A stretch of DNA of 64,000 bases, taken from Niastella sp. OAS944. GTDB taxonomy: Bacteria > Bacteroidota > Bacteroidia > Chitinophagales > Chitinophagaceae. A program made the translations under genes and the position numbers. The stretch is taken from NCBI GenBank assembly GCA_024809215.1, contig JANUBW010000001.1, forward strand, positions 2,088,841 to 2,152,840. Direction: 5' to 3'. Shown one piece after another: positions 29,101-37,524 of the stretch (position 1 is the first letter of the stretch; the number at the start of each line of letters is the position of its first letter). The notes under the pieces were generated by a model. The model saw only the letters and a list, made by a program, of their open reading frames with translations. It was not told where the DNA came from and searched no databases.

Positions 29101-29547
29101 ACCATATAAGGCAGAACCAAAGTTGGTGGGGGCCGATTGAACGATATCCTTACCCATTACCTGTGTGGTGGCATAACCTAATTTGCGTTGGTCTCTTTTA
29201 ATACCCAACGCAGTTACTACCACGCTTTCGAGGTCGGTAGTTTCACCGGCAAGAGAAACAGTCAATGAAGTTTGGTCGCCCACTTCAACCTCTTTTCTGT
29301 TAAAACCAATTGAAGAAAAAACAAGTACCGGTTTAGCACTAGAAACCGGAATCCTGAAGACACCGTTCATATCGGTGACTGTCGCTGTAGTAGAACCTTT
29401 CTCTGAGATAGAAACACCTGGCAAATTTTTACCAGTGCTATCCTTTACCACTCCTGAGATCATTCTTTTTTCCTGTGCAATACCGGAAATACTCCAGGTT
29501 GCTCCAAGCATGACCAGGAGTAGACGGCTTGTTGCTTTCGTCGTCAT
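26200..29547 (-). CDS. SusC/RagA TonB-dependent transporter without STN domain (second pair)
   Basis: About 1115 residues from the ATG at 29547 ('MTTKATSRLLLVMLG'), chosen because a signal peptide starts there; the frame extends 29 codons further upstream without a plausible leader. It has a CarboxypepD_reg domain ('GVVKDSTGKNLPGVSISEKG'), a plug ('ALYGKAPGVTINTNPGG', 'IRGVNSIKYQRQPLMVVDG') and a barrel ending 'SIGGSLRVSF'. There is no STN domain, so control by FecR is not expected; a ROK regulator gene lies directly upstream instead. Long stretches match the SusC at 12532 (for instance 'YRFSYTRNDYKGIQIGG' against 'YRLSYTRNDYKGIQRGG'), marking a duplication. Confidence 0.94.
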   Translation of the reverse strand: MTTKATSRLLLVMLGATWSISGIAQEKRMISGVVKDSTGKNLPGVSISEKGSTTATVTDMNGVFRIPVSSAKPVLVFSSIGFNRKEVEVGDQTSLTVSLAGETTDLESVVVTALGIKRDQRKLGYATTQVMGKDIVQSAPTNFGSALYGKAPGVTINTNPGGATSAVGIQIRGVNSIKYQRQPLMVVDGVVTRNGDANSEGYYNGNQLLNGNGLLDINPENIESINILKGAAASALYGSDANFGVIVITTKNGKGRKGLGVEVNLSGNVESLAMTPDVQTEWGPGYDRITNMTAFNTDELGWIKNTATGVTLQQPFMRAYGQFGPKLDGHEVYWWDGQMRPYSGHSDNWKKFYRTGHSEIANIAISNSSDKMNYRFSYTRNDYKGIQIGGKQEKNTFNFNSTYKFNSKLSIDLVASYINEKVHNRPRQLFSVTNSFDGFFSPAEDVDLLFSKYKTSKGYKWVDWNSNLDPEEKIKYNIRPKGFMNFLWDQLANSFDETSNRYLTSATLNYNIAKGLNFRGRYGTDYTGYFAEKMERSTQPISFGATGRYGTFTNRFVFNYGDVLLSYERNITADLKASASIGYQARKEEYRKNEASTKDGLSQENWFSLKASASNATGTATRTILVKDGMFGLINLEYKDFLFVEGTLRRERTSSLAPGNNTFYYPGVSAAFELSNAFELPQFVTYSKLRAAYGEVGNPPDAYIGTLSYSADPSNIQGIPILYPPTKEYGNTGLKNEMKKEMEFGWENRFFNNRLGFDLTYYNNKIIDQIMPLSTPASIGASSVIVNVGNMRNYGVELGLYGAPVKNSNFGWDSRLNLAFNRNKVLSLTQGLESVYLGGIDNDAMVILAQPGRPAGDLMAYVRKTDAKGNYIVNDAGHYEIDYTKQQIVGNLQPKVNGGFINSFSYKNFNLNVVVDFRFGGNLVSPTWLYGTGSGLFKNSLQGRDAAHGGVSYYYENDLIAAGSKRIQVATGTAKGPGNERVFDDGMILKGVTADGKENTTIVEAPDYYLSRYAWGSGPNADNHSSYADAVFKNDFIKMREITLSYTLPRKVAGIIKAQNLTFSVFGRNLFYFHKDLPYYDPEEGVGTQWVSQGTSNGAGNAATRSIGGSLRVSF

Positions 29548-29678
29548 AGCAGTTTGTTTGATTGTCAATAAAAAATTTCGCCCTTTCTGTAACAGATATG
29601 TCAATAATGCCGCAAATATTTCACCTTTAAACAACAGTGTTCAATAAGGCTACTTTGTAACTAAAAGAAGAGACCGGA

Positions 29679-30902
29679 TCACATGAAAACATCCGGTCTG
29701 CTTTCATACATCAGGTTTTTCACATCATCTCTTTCGTAATTTTCCATAACGAGGGCGGCTGCACCTGTAAGTTCAGCAGTGTATCCCAGTGCCGAAACCT
29801 CAATTTCTGTGTTCACTGATAACCTGGGTATACAATGTTCGTTCAATGCCTGCTGTATGGGCGCCTGCCATATTTTTCCGGCCGATGAGCCACGGCCACT
29901 CAATATCACTACTTCAGGGTTCAACAAATGGATCAATATGGCTACCCCTCTTCCAATATTATAACCCGCTTCGGATAATATTTCTACCGCAAACTTATCG
30001 CCCTTACTGGCGGCGGTCACTATATTCTGAAAGGCCTTTTCAGGATGATCTGCCGATAAGGCTGCATCGTTCAACATCGACAGTTTTCCACGCTGCAATC
30101 CAATACGTGCTTTTTCTATCACGATCAGGAGCGAGGTTTCCGTTTCCAAACAACCGCTTTTACCGCAACTGCATAATTTGTTGTTAAGAAAAAGCGGAAT
30201 ATGGCTAAACTCACCTGCAAACCCATCGTGTCCGCGGAACAATTCGCCTTCCAGTATCATACCTAACCCTACTCCCCAGCCGACGTTGATCACCAGCGCA
30301 TTCTTTCTTTCGCGCGCAGCTCCGAACTTCAATTCGGCCAACGCTATGAGGCGTGAGTCGTTATCAATGAATACGGGTAATTTTACTTTGGCTGAAATGT
30401 ACTGGCTGATGGTATAGCCTTCGGTCTCTAAAAAAGTGTAATTGATACCTTTTACGGCATTTACAAATCCCGGCATTCCTATACCTATGCCGGCTATCTT
30501 GTTTTTCGAAATACCGCTGCGAATGATGATCTCGTTGATCTTTTCTGCAAGTGCTGCGGGGGCGTTCGGATTTTTGGTAAGGGGAAGTTCAAACAGTTCA
30601 ATGCCACCTACGTTCCGGTTCTGCATATCGAGAATAGCTATCTGCGTAACCAATTGGTCCATAGCCACCGATACTACATACATGACATCCTGTTTCAAAG
30701 AATACATCACAGGCCGGCGTCCGCCGGTTGATGCAGCATAACCTGTTTCGGTTACCATCCCATCTTCCATAAGCTTACCCAACATTTTGGTAGTTAGGGG
30801 TATGCTTTTGTGAATTTTATCGCTTAAGTCTGCACATGACAACGTATTGCCAAAATAGAGATGCTTTACGATCCTCCTTTTATACAATAAGTTTTTTTCC
30901 AT
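29679..30902 (-). CDS. ROK-family transcriptional regulator / sugar kinase-like (NagC/XylR type)
   Basis: About 407 residues from the ATG at 30902; a GTG two codons upstream is possible. The N-terminal winged helix (about 8-65) has 'CADLSDKIHKSIPLTTKMLG'. The ROK actin-like domain shows 'GIGIGMPGFVN', the catalytic-type 'FIDNDSRLIALAE', the ROK zinc motif 'LCSCGKSGCLE' and 'EVVILSGRGSS'. Such proteins bind a sugar or sugar-phosphate and repress uptake genes. It precedes the second SusC on the same strand with a 131-base gap, so it very likely regulates that pair. Whether it also phosphorylates sugar is not clear from sequence. Confidence 0.93.
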   Translation of the reverse strand: MEKNLLYKRRIVKHLYFGNTLSCADLSDKIHKSIPLTTKMLGKLMEDGMVTETGYAASTGGRRPVMYSLKQDVMYVVSVAMDQLVTQIAILDMQNRNVGGIELFELPLTKNPNAPAALAEKINEIIIRSGISKNKIAGIGIGMPGFVNAVKGINYTFLETEGYTISQYISAKVKLPVFIDNDSRLIALAELKFGAARERKNALVINVGWGVGLGMILEGELFRGHDGFAGEFSHIPLFLNNKLCSCGKSGCLETETSLLIVIEKARIGLQRGKLSMLNDAALSADHPEKAFQNIVTAASKGDKFAVEILSEAGYNIGRGVAILIHLLNPEVVILSGRGSSAGKIWQAPIQQALNEHCIPRLSVNTEIEVSALGYTAELTGAAALVMENYERDDVKNLMYESRPDVFM

Positions 30903-31101
30903 GTGCACGTCAGCTTAGTTCTTTTCCCAAATTTAATGTTAAGTTAAAATATCTTTTTAATTTTTTATTAAATCTTTTTAATTTTTTCTGCTTACTTCTT
31001 ATAGTGTGCTGACTATCAAATTATAAAAATCCATAACTGATCATGATATCGGTGCAGGAAGGTAGTATCGGGCAACCTTAAATGGTAGTTTATGCTACCT
31101 C

Positions 31102-31206
31102 TCATCTTAGGGTTATCTTAGGGTATTGCTGGGGCGGTCCTGGGGTCATCCTGGGATTTGAACCCTAAGATAAGCCCAGGATGACCCTAAGATGACCCCA
31201 GGATGA
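31102..31206. repeat. Degenerate ~11-nt repeat array arranged as a large inverted repeat
   Basis: On the plus strand the left part reads as variants of TCATCTTAGGG / TCATCCTGGGG. After the centre (GGGATTTGAACCC, about 31153-31165) the same words recur in reverse complement: CCCTAAGATAAG, CCCAGGATGA, CCCTAAGATGA, CCCCAGGATGA. About nine units occur at spacing 10-12. The right half could fold back on the left into a long imperfect stem. Confidence 0.8.
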
Positions 31207-31244
31207 AAGGTGGCATTGACATGGCACAGAGTTAGGACCTTAAA

Positions 31245-31278
31245 CAAAAAAGGGCTCCACCTTTTAAGGCGAAACCCT
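31245..31278 (-). terminator. Rho-independent terminator after the LpxR-like gene
   Basis: Ten-pair stem with wobbles (31252-31261 with 31268-31277), TTAAAA loop on the minus strand, followed by six T residues. It lies about 25 bases after the stop of the gene starting at 32318. Confidence 0.8.
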
Positions 31279-31301
31279 CTTTTATTTAACTTCTTTATTT
31301 C

Positions 31302-32318
31302 TTACCAGCTGAAATACAACGAGATATTACCAATTTCCTGCGCCCCCGTGCCTTTTACAAGTTCCGTCATGGTTGAATGGGTAAGTGAAATGGCCAGCCG
31401 CCCAACCGAAAGCACAAAACCATAACCCAGTTTACCTACTACCTTCGTCCTTTTTCTTTCGCCCGGTATAGGTTCATCGGTATTAGGGTCGGGTATGGGA
31501 ACGGGTTCATTTCTTCCGTTAAAAACGCCGCCATCTATCAATGCATGGCTTAGCACCACATCAACCGACGGCCGCAAAATGCCATAGAGCTGCCACCGGC
31601 TTTTATTCCCTTTTGGGGTAGAAAACTGTGAAATATAACCATTGAAGTAACGTGTCATTTTTCCAAAGCGAAGCAGGGAGTACAGCGATGCACCATTCAT
31701 AGCCGTACCAACAAAAGCCTGGGCGCCACCAATACCTTCAACACCATTACCTATATGCATCAACTCTTTTTCTGCAGCAACGCTTACATTCAATAACAGA
31801 TCGGTCTTTAACTGATAATCCCAACCAATGGGCCGCACAATGCCAACCATTTTATGCGCCTGCCACTGGGTTTGCTTTGCCATTGCCGCCGGCCCCATTA
31901 TTCCCAGTAATATTTCTGTTTGCCAGCTGAACTTCTTTAATGGGTTTAATGATGTTAAGGAATGGGTAGCATACAAACCGCCGGCATAGGCGTAATCATC
32001 TCTTTCAGGAATTCTTTTTAACACGTTCTTTGGCGTGTATATTACCTGCATCAGGCTAAAGCCAAAAGTATTAATGCTGCTATCGCCGGCTTTGGGCATT
32101 ATGCGGTTGAGAAAGAAAAGCGAAGGTTTGCCATTTATAAAGAAGTAATCGGCCCGGGTACCATTTGAATAGCCCCGATCGGTGCCCTTTCCGGGCAGGT
32201 TTATAATATCATTATCATCATACGCCCTAAACAGGTGTGTGTATGTTTGCGGCTGTTGACCATACCCGGTTAAGCCTTTGCCTAACAATAATAGCAAAAT
32301 GATTTGTGCACGCTTCAT
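31302..32318 (-). CDS. LpxR-family lipid A deacylase (DUF2219), outer-membrane beta-barrel
   Basis: 338 residues with a signal peptide ending 'GLTGYGQ'. Hallmarks of the LpxR family are the N-terminal 'DDNDIINLPGKGTDRGYSNG' with the Asn-Asp active-site pair, 'YAGGLYATHSLTSL', and 'GIMGPAAMAKQTQWQAHKM' with the conserved histidine. The alternating pattern ends in an aromatic residue ('NISLYFSW'), as in outer-membrane barrels. LpxR removes the 3'-acyloxyacyl group of lipid A at the outer membrane. Most Bacteroidota copies are uncharacterised, so substrate specificity is inferred. Stand-alone gene with its own terminator. Confidence 0.87.
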   Translation of the reverse strand: MKRAQIILLLLLGKGLTGYGQQPQTYTHLFRAYDDNDIINLPGKGTDRGYSNGTRADYFFINGKPSLFFLNRIMPKAGDSSINTFGFSLMQVIYTPKNVLKRIPERDDYAYAGGLYATHSLTSLNPLKKFSWQTEILLGIMGPAAMAKQTQWQAHKMVGIVRPIGWDYQLKTDLLLNVSVAAEKELMHIGNGVEGIGGAQAFVGTAMNGASLYSLLRFGKMTRYFNGYISQFSTPKGNKSRWQLYGILRPSVDVVLSHALIDGGVFNGRNEPVPIPDPNTDEPIPGERKRTKVVGKLGYGFVLSVGRLAISLTHSTMTELVKGTGAQEIGNISLYFSW

Positions 32319-32429
32319 AATTACAGTTTACCCTGGCAATTTGGTAATGGCCTTTCTTCTTATACTTACAAGAGGTAATTTAACGTGTAACCCGCAAGCT
32401 ACAATACTGTATGTATGAAGTTTTTGTGA

Positions 32430-34793
32430 TTATGCGTTTTCTACGTGCATATAATCGAGATTTACACCTACCCGTAAGGCCTTCAACCCTGCCACACCCT
32501 GCAACTCTTCAAGATCGAGAAACTCCAGATCATCTAACAATATACCCTGCTCCTGCAGGTATTGAATGTGCGAAATATACTCCTCGGCATCGCGACGGCT
32601 AAAGTATACCAGGGCAATTTTGCCGGGCTGGGTCAATCGCTCATTGGTATCGGCAATATGCACTTTATCGATGCGCTTTTTAATTACCTGGTACCGGATG
32701 TTGTAGCCGCCTTCGGCATCGAACCGGCGCTCATCGTTACGGAAGCTGATATCAATTGTATTGCTGTGTATGAATATTAACTGTGTTGTTTGCAATGGCT
32801 TCGACAGCCTGGGCAGCATTTCATGCGTGATCTTTGCAATGGCCGCCATAGATGAAATTTGCCACAACCGCAGGTTCTTTAAGTATAATGTATCGAACGG
32901 TTTGTTGGGCGCAATTGATTGCCCTATATAAATATCGTACTCTACCCCATCGGTCCTGAAGCGTTCGAAATAGCAGGGGTACGACTGCTGCAATTCGTCC
33001 TTCATCATATCGAGGTAATTGTTCACCGCCATGTTCACCGATTGCATCGATTCTTCCAACTGCCTTCTATTCTCCCACACAATACCTTTCGACTCTTCAA
33101 TGGCGGCAAAGTATTTCTCTACAATTGCTGCCGAGCCGGGGTGGGTAAGCTTAAAATGTTTCAGGAAAGAAACGGCTTCTTTTTCCAAAAAGTCGGTAAG
33201 CTTTACTTCGCTATGCGGCGTAAGACTATCATCGAGTGTATTCTTCCATTTCTTACACTTATAGATCATTTCATCGGTAAGCGCCAGGTTGTAATACTTC
33301 TTAACCGCCTGCAGGGTTTCGAGCAGAATGGCGAACTGACTTTGCAGATCGCTTACCTGGGCCTTGTTACGCTCAATAGTTGAGTTACGAATATCTATAG
33401 CGCCATAGAGGGGATATACATCTTCGAACCCGATGGTCTCTATTTTGCCTTTGCCGGTATTTTCTATTTGCTCAAGGTAGCGCCAGGCGGCCTCATTGAA
33501 TTTCCATTGTACTGCCGGCTGCAGCGAGGTAAATTTTTCTTTTATTACCCCATCAATGGCCGCATTGAAATGGTCTATTGTCAACTGCACCAACTGCGCC
33601 AGCACGGGATAGGCCGGTTCCAGCATGGCCAGCACCTTTTCGTCTAAGATGCCCGGTTCCTTTGTAAAAATTTCCAGTATACCCGCCAGTTTGTTATTCG
33701 AATAAAGCGGCAGCACTATAAACGATTGTATGCCAGACCGGGTACATGAATTTAAAAAAGGATATAACTTGGCTTCCTTCGAAGAAATGGTTTTATAAAT
33801 AAGCGGTTTTGGATTGCGAATGTATTCTTCTGCAAACGATACATAAGCGTTGCGGGCTGCAGGGCTTTGGCAATCATCGCTCATGAGCACACTCTTCAGC
33901 TCCTGCACTTCAGGCAGTACCAGCTTTTCGTTTATGCGGAATAAGGGAGTTACGTTAAAATCGATCGCTTTATTTTGCACCAGCGTTTTCAGCGATTGCG
34001 TAACATCATGATAGCATTCTTCTTCAGAATGCATGTTATGCGAAACAATGGAATTCTTAATAGTTTCCACCGCAAAGTGCGCGGTTACATCGGTGATGGT
34101 GACTACCGACATACCTCTGAACTTGAAGAGGCTTAAGGGCAACACCTTTTCAAGTTTCTCAAATCCATGCTCTTCGTCAAACTGGCCGGGCGGTGCAATA
34201 GAATTCAGATCGGGCAGTTCGCCAACAGGCGTTACCTCAATAAAGCGGGTATCGATGTTTATTTTCAAATGCCGTTGCAAACCTGTTTCCTCATCAACAA
34301 AGGAGTGAACGATCATATTCTTATGAAAAGGAGAAAAATTATACAAACGTTCGAGAATGAAGGAATAGGCAATACGCAGATTGCGCATCTTCATCATTTT
34401 GTCATCGTCTGCCAATACAGCCTTTTTCAGTTTATGCTGCTTGGCGTCTATCATTAGGTTATAGAACGCAGTAGTTCCATATACAAATAATGGCCTCAAC
34501 GGCATACCCAATGCCCAGGGTAAACGCGTTTCATCTTCTGTAACATTCGACATACTTACAAAGATGAGCTCAAGTATATCGCGGTATTTTTCTATATTTT
34601 CCAAGGGAACATCGCCTTCCAGTTCGGGGTATTGCTCCAGTTTTTCAAGCAAAAAGGCAGTGAGCTTATCTTTCAATGACGAATCGTTCTTGAGGCTTTT
34701 TTTCAAAAAGCTTATGAAGGGACGCAGTGAAAAACCCGTATCCAGTTGTGGTAAAGTAAACTTCTCATTAATATTTATCGTCATCGTTTGCAT
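32430..34793 (-). CDS. GAF-domain-containing large cytoplasmic protein
   Basis: 787 residues with no signal peptide or membrane segment. Around residues 290-420 a GAF-like fold can be read: 'YKTISSKEAKLYPFLNSC', 'GIQSFIVLPLYSNNKLAGIL', 'EKVLAMLEPAYPVLAQLVQL'. The flanks are helical and unrecognised. The C-terminal part ('NTIDISFRNDERRFDAEGG', 'YNIRYQVIKKRIDKVHI') is conserved in style with large GAF proteins of Chitinophagaceae. GAF domains bind cyclic nucleotides or other small ligands. No output domain (kinase, cyclase, HTH) is visible. It sits downstream of the polyphosphate-kinase operon on the same strand but with a 180-base gap, so a link is only suggestive. Confidence 0.75.
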   Translation of the reverse strand: MQTMTININEKFTLPQLDTGFSLRPFISFLKKSLKNDSSLKDKLTAFLLEKLEQYPELEGDVPLENIEKYRDILELIFVSMSNVTEDETRLPWALGMPLRPLFVYGTTAFYNLMIDAKQHKLKKAVLADDDKMMKMRNLRIAYSFILERLYNFSPFHKNMIVHSFVDEETGLQRHLKINIDTRFIEVTPVGELPDLNSIAPPGQFDEEHGFEKLEKVLPLSLFKFRGMSVVTITDVTAHFAVETIKNSIVSHNMHSEEECYHDVTQSLKTLVQNKAIDFNVTPLFRINEKLVLPEVQELKSVLMSDDCQSPAARNAYVSFAEEYIRNPKPLIYKTISSKEAKLYPFLNSCTRSGIQSFIVLPLYSNNKLAGILEIFTKEPGILDEKVLAMLEPAYPVLAQLVQLTIDHFNAAIDGVIKEKFTSLQPAVQWKFNEAAWRYLEQIENTGKGKIETIGFEDVYPLYGAIDIRNSTIERNKAQVSDLQSQFAILLETLQAVKKYYNLALTDEMIYKCKKWKNTLDDSLTPHSEVKLTDFLEKEAVSFLKHFKLTHPGSAAIVEKYFAAIEESKGIVWENRRQLEESMQSVNMAVNNYLDMMKDELQQSYPCYFERFRTDGVEYDIYIGQSIAPNKPFDTLYLKNLRLWQISSMAAIAKITHEMLPRLSKPLQTTQLIFIHSNTIDISFRNDERRFDAEGGYNIRYQVIKKRIDKVHIADTNERLTQPGKIALVYFSRRDAEEYISHIQYLQEQGILLDDLEFLDLEELQGVAGLKALRVGVNLDYMHVENA

Positions 34794-34973
34794 ACTCAGT
34801 GCCTAATTTAATGCTATAGGCGCAACACATTTTTAGCCGTCATTATTCAGCAGCCAGGTGCGGCCACCTAAAGCCATTTTATACGCCAATAGAATGCCAC
34901 ACCTTAAAATCAGCAGTTCTGTCACCTGCTGTACCTGCTAATTCGGTAATAATATCATTTAATGTTGTAGCCG

Positions 34974-37511
34974 TTAAAACCGGAATCCCATTATAATGTA
35001 GGGGTACCAACCTTCTTTGGAGTATCCGGCGGTAACCTGGAATACTGCCATTTGAGCAGGCGCAAAATAAAAACCTCCCCCAACGCCCTGGTGCCATACA
35101 CCAGAAGATTCGTGCTTTACCCAAACCCGGCCCACATCATAAAACCCCGTCATACCAAACTGGCCGGGCAGAATATAACTGGCAAAGTTAGCCAGCTTTA
35201 TACGAAATTCAAGATTGTTGTACAACATATGCTCACCTGCAAAACGGTACTGGCGAAACCCGTAAAGGTTTTCATGGCCGCCTAAAAAAGCCGATTGATA
35301 AAAAGCTGATTTACCGACGGTAACAGCGCCGCCTAACCGTTCAGCAATAACCACCATGCCTTTTTTGCTCAGGTTCTTATAGAAAGCGATCTCGGGTATC
35401 ACCTGCATAAATGACTTCGATTCATCATTTAACCCGGCATATCCCTGCGCCAGAATATTTATATAATGCCCGGCAGAGGGTATGATTAGGTTATTACGTT
35501 TATCGCGTATATAATTTACAACTACACCACCATGCACTTTATCGCTGTGAATGGAGTTGCTGTCGTAAGAATTGATAAGCGATTCGTTATTAATGAACCG
35601 GCCTTTGTTTTCAACACTATCTGAATGATAGAACTGAACAGAGGGGCCCGCACTTAGGGTAGTGTTCTTGCCAAAATGCCAGCGAAGCGATGGGTTGGCC
35701 TGGTATACATTGTACCGTGTGCGGTAATACTTTTTATAATCACCCTCCTTTATAAATTCCGTTTCATTTCCACGGCCAAAAAAGTTGCGGGTATTATTAG
35801 GCGCAAATATATTAGCCTGCATTGTTATATCTGCCTTACCAATGGCCCTCATCCATTCGCCTTTGTAGCGGAAACGATATGCAGTGGTAGAAAAAGAATG
35901 CGCCAGTGTTATTGTTTGTATGCTGGCGTAGGGAAGCCTTCTAAAACCCGGCGTCATTATTTTAACGCCGCCACCAAGTAAAAATCCATCATCGAGGTTA
36001 AAGCCGGCGGTTATCATTGGCTTTACAATGCCGTATGGGTTGGTTGGAATAAAACTAACATTACTTGTATCGTTCGACAAATGCTCTTTCAACCGACCTG
36101 TTTTACCTGTAAATACAGCGCCTGTTTCTGTTTCGTACACGCACACCTTTTTGCCTGCATTTTCTACATTGTACACCTTATCACCCTCACCACCAACAAT
36201 ACGTACTTTAATTTTATTATTGGTATTATTCAGTACCACACTGTCGTTGCCTTTTCCAATAAAAAGACGTAACTCCTTTGTCTCATTATTAACAAATGTG
36301 CGTTCAAAAAGTTGACCATCGGCTTTACCTTTTTTGGTAAGCCGGTGAATGGTAACAGTGAGCCCGTTATTTGGACCGTCTTTTATTTCAACGAGTTCGT
36401 TCTTGTCAGAGACTTTAATATCAACTATACGGCTCAAAAAGCGATAATAATCATCCATAGCCTTTGGCATAGCGGCGCGTCGGCTTTTCATTTTCTGCAA
36501 CAGCTCATCATGCTTCATTACATATACTTCGGGCGGCAGGCGTTTTAGCGAAGCTTCCAGCACATCGTCGGTAAGTATTGCAACAAACTGATTGGTCAAT
36601 TGCGTCCAACGCTCATGGTCTAATTGTATCAGGAAGCGCTGATTGAGCTTGCGGCCATTGAAGAAAAAGAAGTTACCACGTTTGATGTCCTTATTGAACC
36701 CGGTTAAAAAACCAGCTATCCATTTTCGGCTTGCCAGTTTTGGAAAAAAGCCCTGGCTACGGTACAGGGCCTGGTCGCGATCGCGCGGAATGGCTTTATA
36801 TTTTCTACCACTACCCTTTTGCTCATCGAGCCAGCGCCACTGGTCTTCGTGCCGGTCCCAGTCGCCCAAAAACATATCGAGCATACGTGCCCTGAAGAAC
36901 TCAACGGTATCAACAACATTATCATTGTCTTCATTCAGGCGGTCGAGCATTTTAATGGTATTGTCGCTATTGCCATAGGGCTCCCGCTCCTCGAGCAAAC
37001 ACATGGTATTGGCAAATTCTTTTTCAAATTCCCCAAGTCCTTTATCGGGCGCCACCCAACCAATTACCGGGTTGGTATGGGGTATATTTTGGGCTTCGGA
37101 TAATACCGGAACTACTAATGGAGCATACGGATGTTGCGCGCTCATGGCATCACGTACCCAATCGGCCGCAAAGGTTTCGCGAATAGCTTCGGGCAATAAG
37201 ATCTCGGGATATTTTTCAATACTGCGCAGCACCCATTCATTGCCTTTGGCATCTTTTAGGCGCAGTGAATGCGTTTGGTGACCGCCACCACGTTGTAATG
37301 GCGTAAGGCCTTTTTCGGTAACACTTATTACGGGTAGCTTTACCGGCGCTGCCCATTCCTTACGGAAATTCTCACCAAACAACCGTCGATGCCAGTTGGA
37401 AACACTATCATATGAAGGATGCGCCTTTACGATGGCGCTGTCTGTTTGCGCTATTGCGTTTGAAGAAGCGAATGCAATAAGCAGTGCAAGGTGTAGAATT
37501 CTTTTGTGCAT
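34974..37511 (-). CDS. Outer-membrane beta-barrel (BamA/TamA-like) with N-terminal CotH/HipA-like kinase domain
   Basis: 845 residues with a signal peptide ending 'SSNAIAQ'. Residues 65-330 read like an atypical protein-kinase fold: a Gly-rich turn 'QRGGGHQTHSLRL' (about 73-85), 'WVLRSIEKY' (93-101), a helix carrying a conserved Glu, the catalytic-loop-like 'LGDWDRHEDQWRW' (about 215-227; Asp219) and the metal-binding-like 'AIPRDRDQALYRSQG' (about 240-254; Asp244/Asp246). CotH, Fam20C and HipA show the same arrangement. The second half is a barrel of the Omp85/surface-antigen type ('GHENLYGFRQYRFAGEHMLY', final 'YIIMGFRF'). It is encoded last in a tight operon with Ppk1. The kinase reading is mine and is inferred from motifs; the barrel is firmer. 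Confidence 0.78.
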   Translation of the reverse strand: MHKRILHLALLIAFASSNAIAQTDSAIVKAHPSYDSVSNWHRRLFGENFRKEWAAPVKLPVISVTEKGLTPLQRGGGHQTHSLRLKDAKGNEWVLRSIEKYPEILLPEAIRETFAADWVRDAMSAQHPYAPLVVPVLSEAQNIPHTNPVIGWVAPDKGLGEFEKEFANTMCLLEEREPYGNSDNTIKMLDRLNEDNDNVVDTVEFFRARMLDMFLGDWDRHEDQWRWLDEQKGSGRKYKAIPRDRDQALYRSQGFFPKLASRKWIAGFLTGFNKDIKRGNFFFFNGRKLNQRFLIQLDHERWTQLTNQFVAILTDDVLEASLKRLPPEVYVMKHDELLQKMKSRRAAMPKAMDDYYRFLSRIVDIKVSDKNELVEIKDGPNNGLTVTIHRLTKKGKADGQLFERTFVNNETKELRLFIGKGNDSVVLNNTNNKIKVRIVGGEGDKVYNVENAGKKVCVYETETGAVFTGKTGRLKEHLSNDTSNVSFIPTNPYGIVKPMITAGFNLDDGFLLGGGVKIMTPGFRRLPYASIQTITLAHSFSTTAYRFRYKGEWMRAIGKADITMQANIFAPNNTRNFFGRGNETEFIKEGDYKKYYRTRYNVYQANPSLRWHFGKNTTLSAGPSVQFYHSDSVENKGRFINNESLINSYDSNSIHSDKVHGGVVVNYIRDKRNNLIIPSAGHYINILAQGYAGLNDESKSFMQVIPEIAFYKNLSKKGMVVIAERLGGAVTVGKSAFYQSAFLGGHENLYGFRQYRFAGEHMLYNNLEFRIKLANFASYILPGQFGMTGFYDVGRVWVKHESSGVWHQGVGGGFYFAPAQMAVFQVTAGYSKEGWYPYIIMGFRF

Positions 37512-37524
37512 AGGCTAACCAGGT

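Larger units (their letters stand above)
30903..31301. other. Intergenic region with A/T-rich tract, 11-nt inverted repeat array and terminator
   Basis: The 5' region of the ROK gene (30910-31020) is T-rich on the plus strand (TTTTTAATTTTTTATT...) and probably holds its promoter. Positions 31102-31206 hold a degenerate inverted array, and 31245-31278 the LpxR terminator; both are listed separately. No coding potential. Confidence 0.7.
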
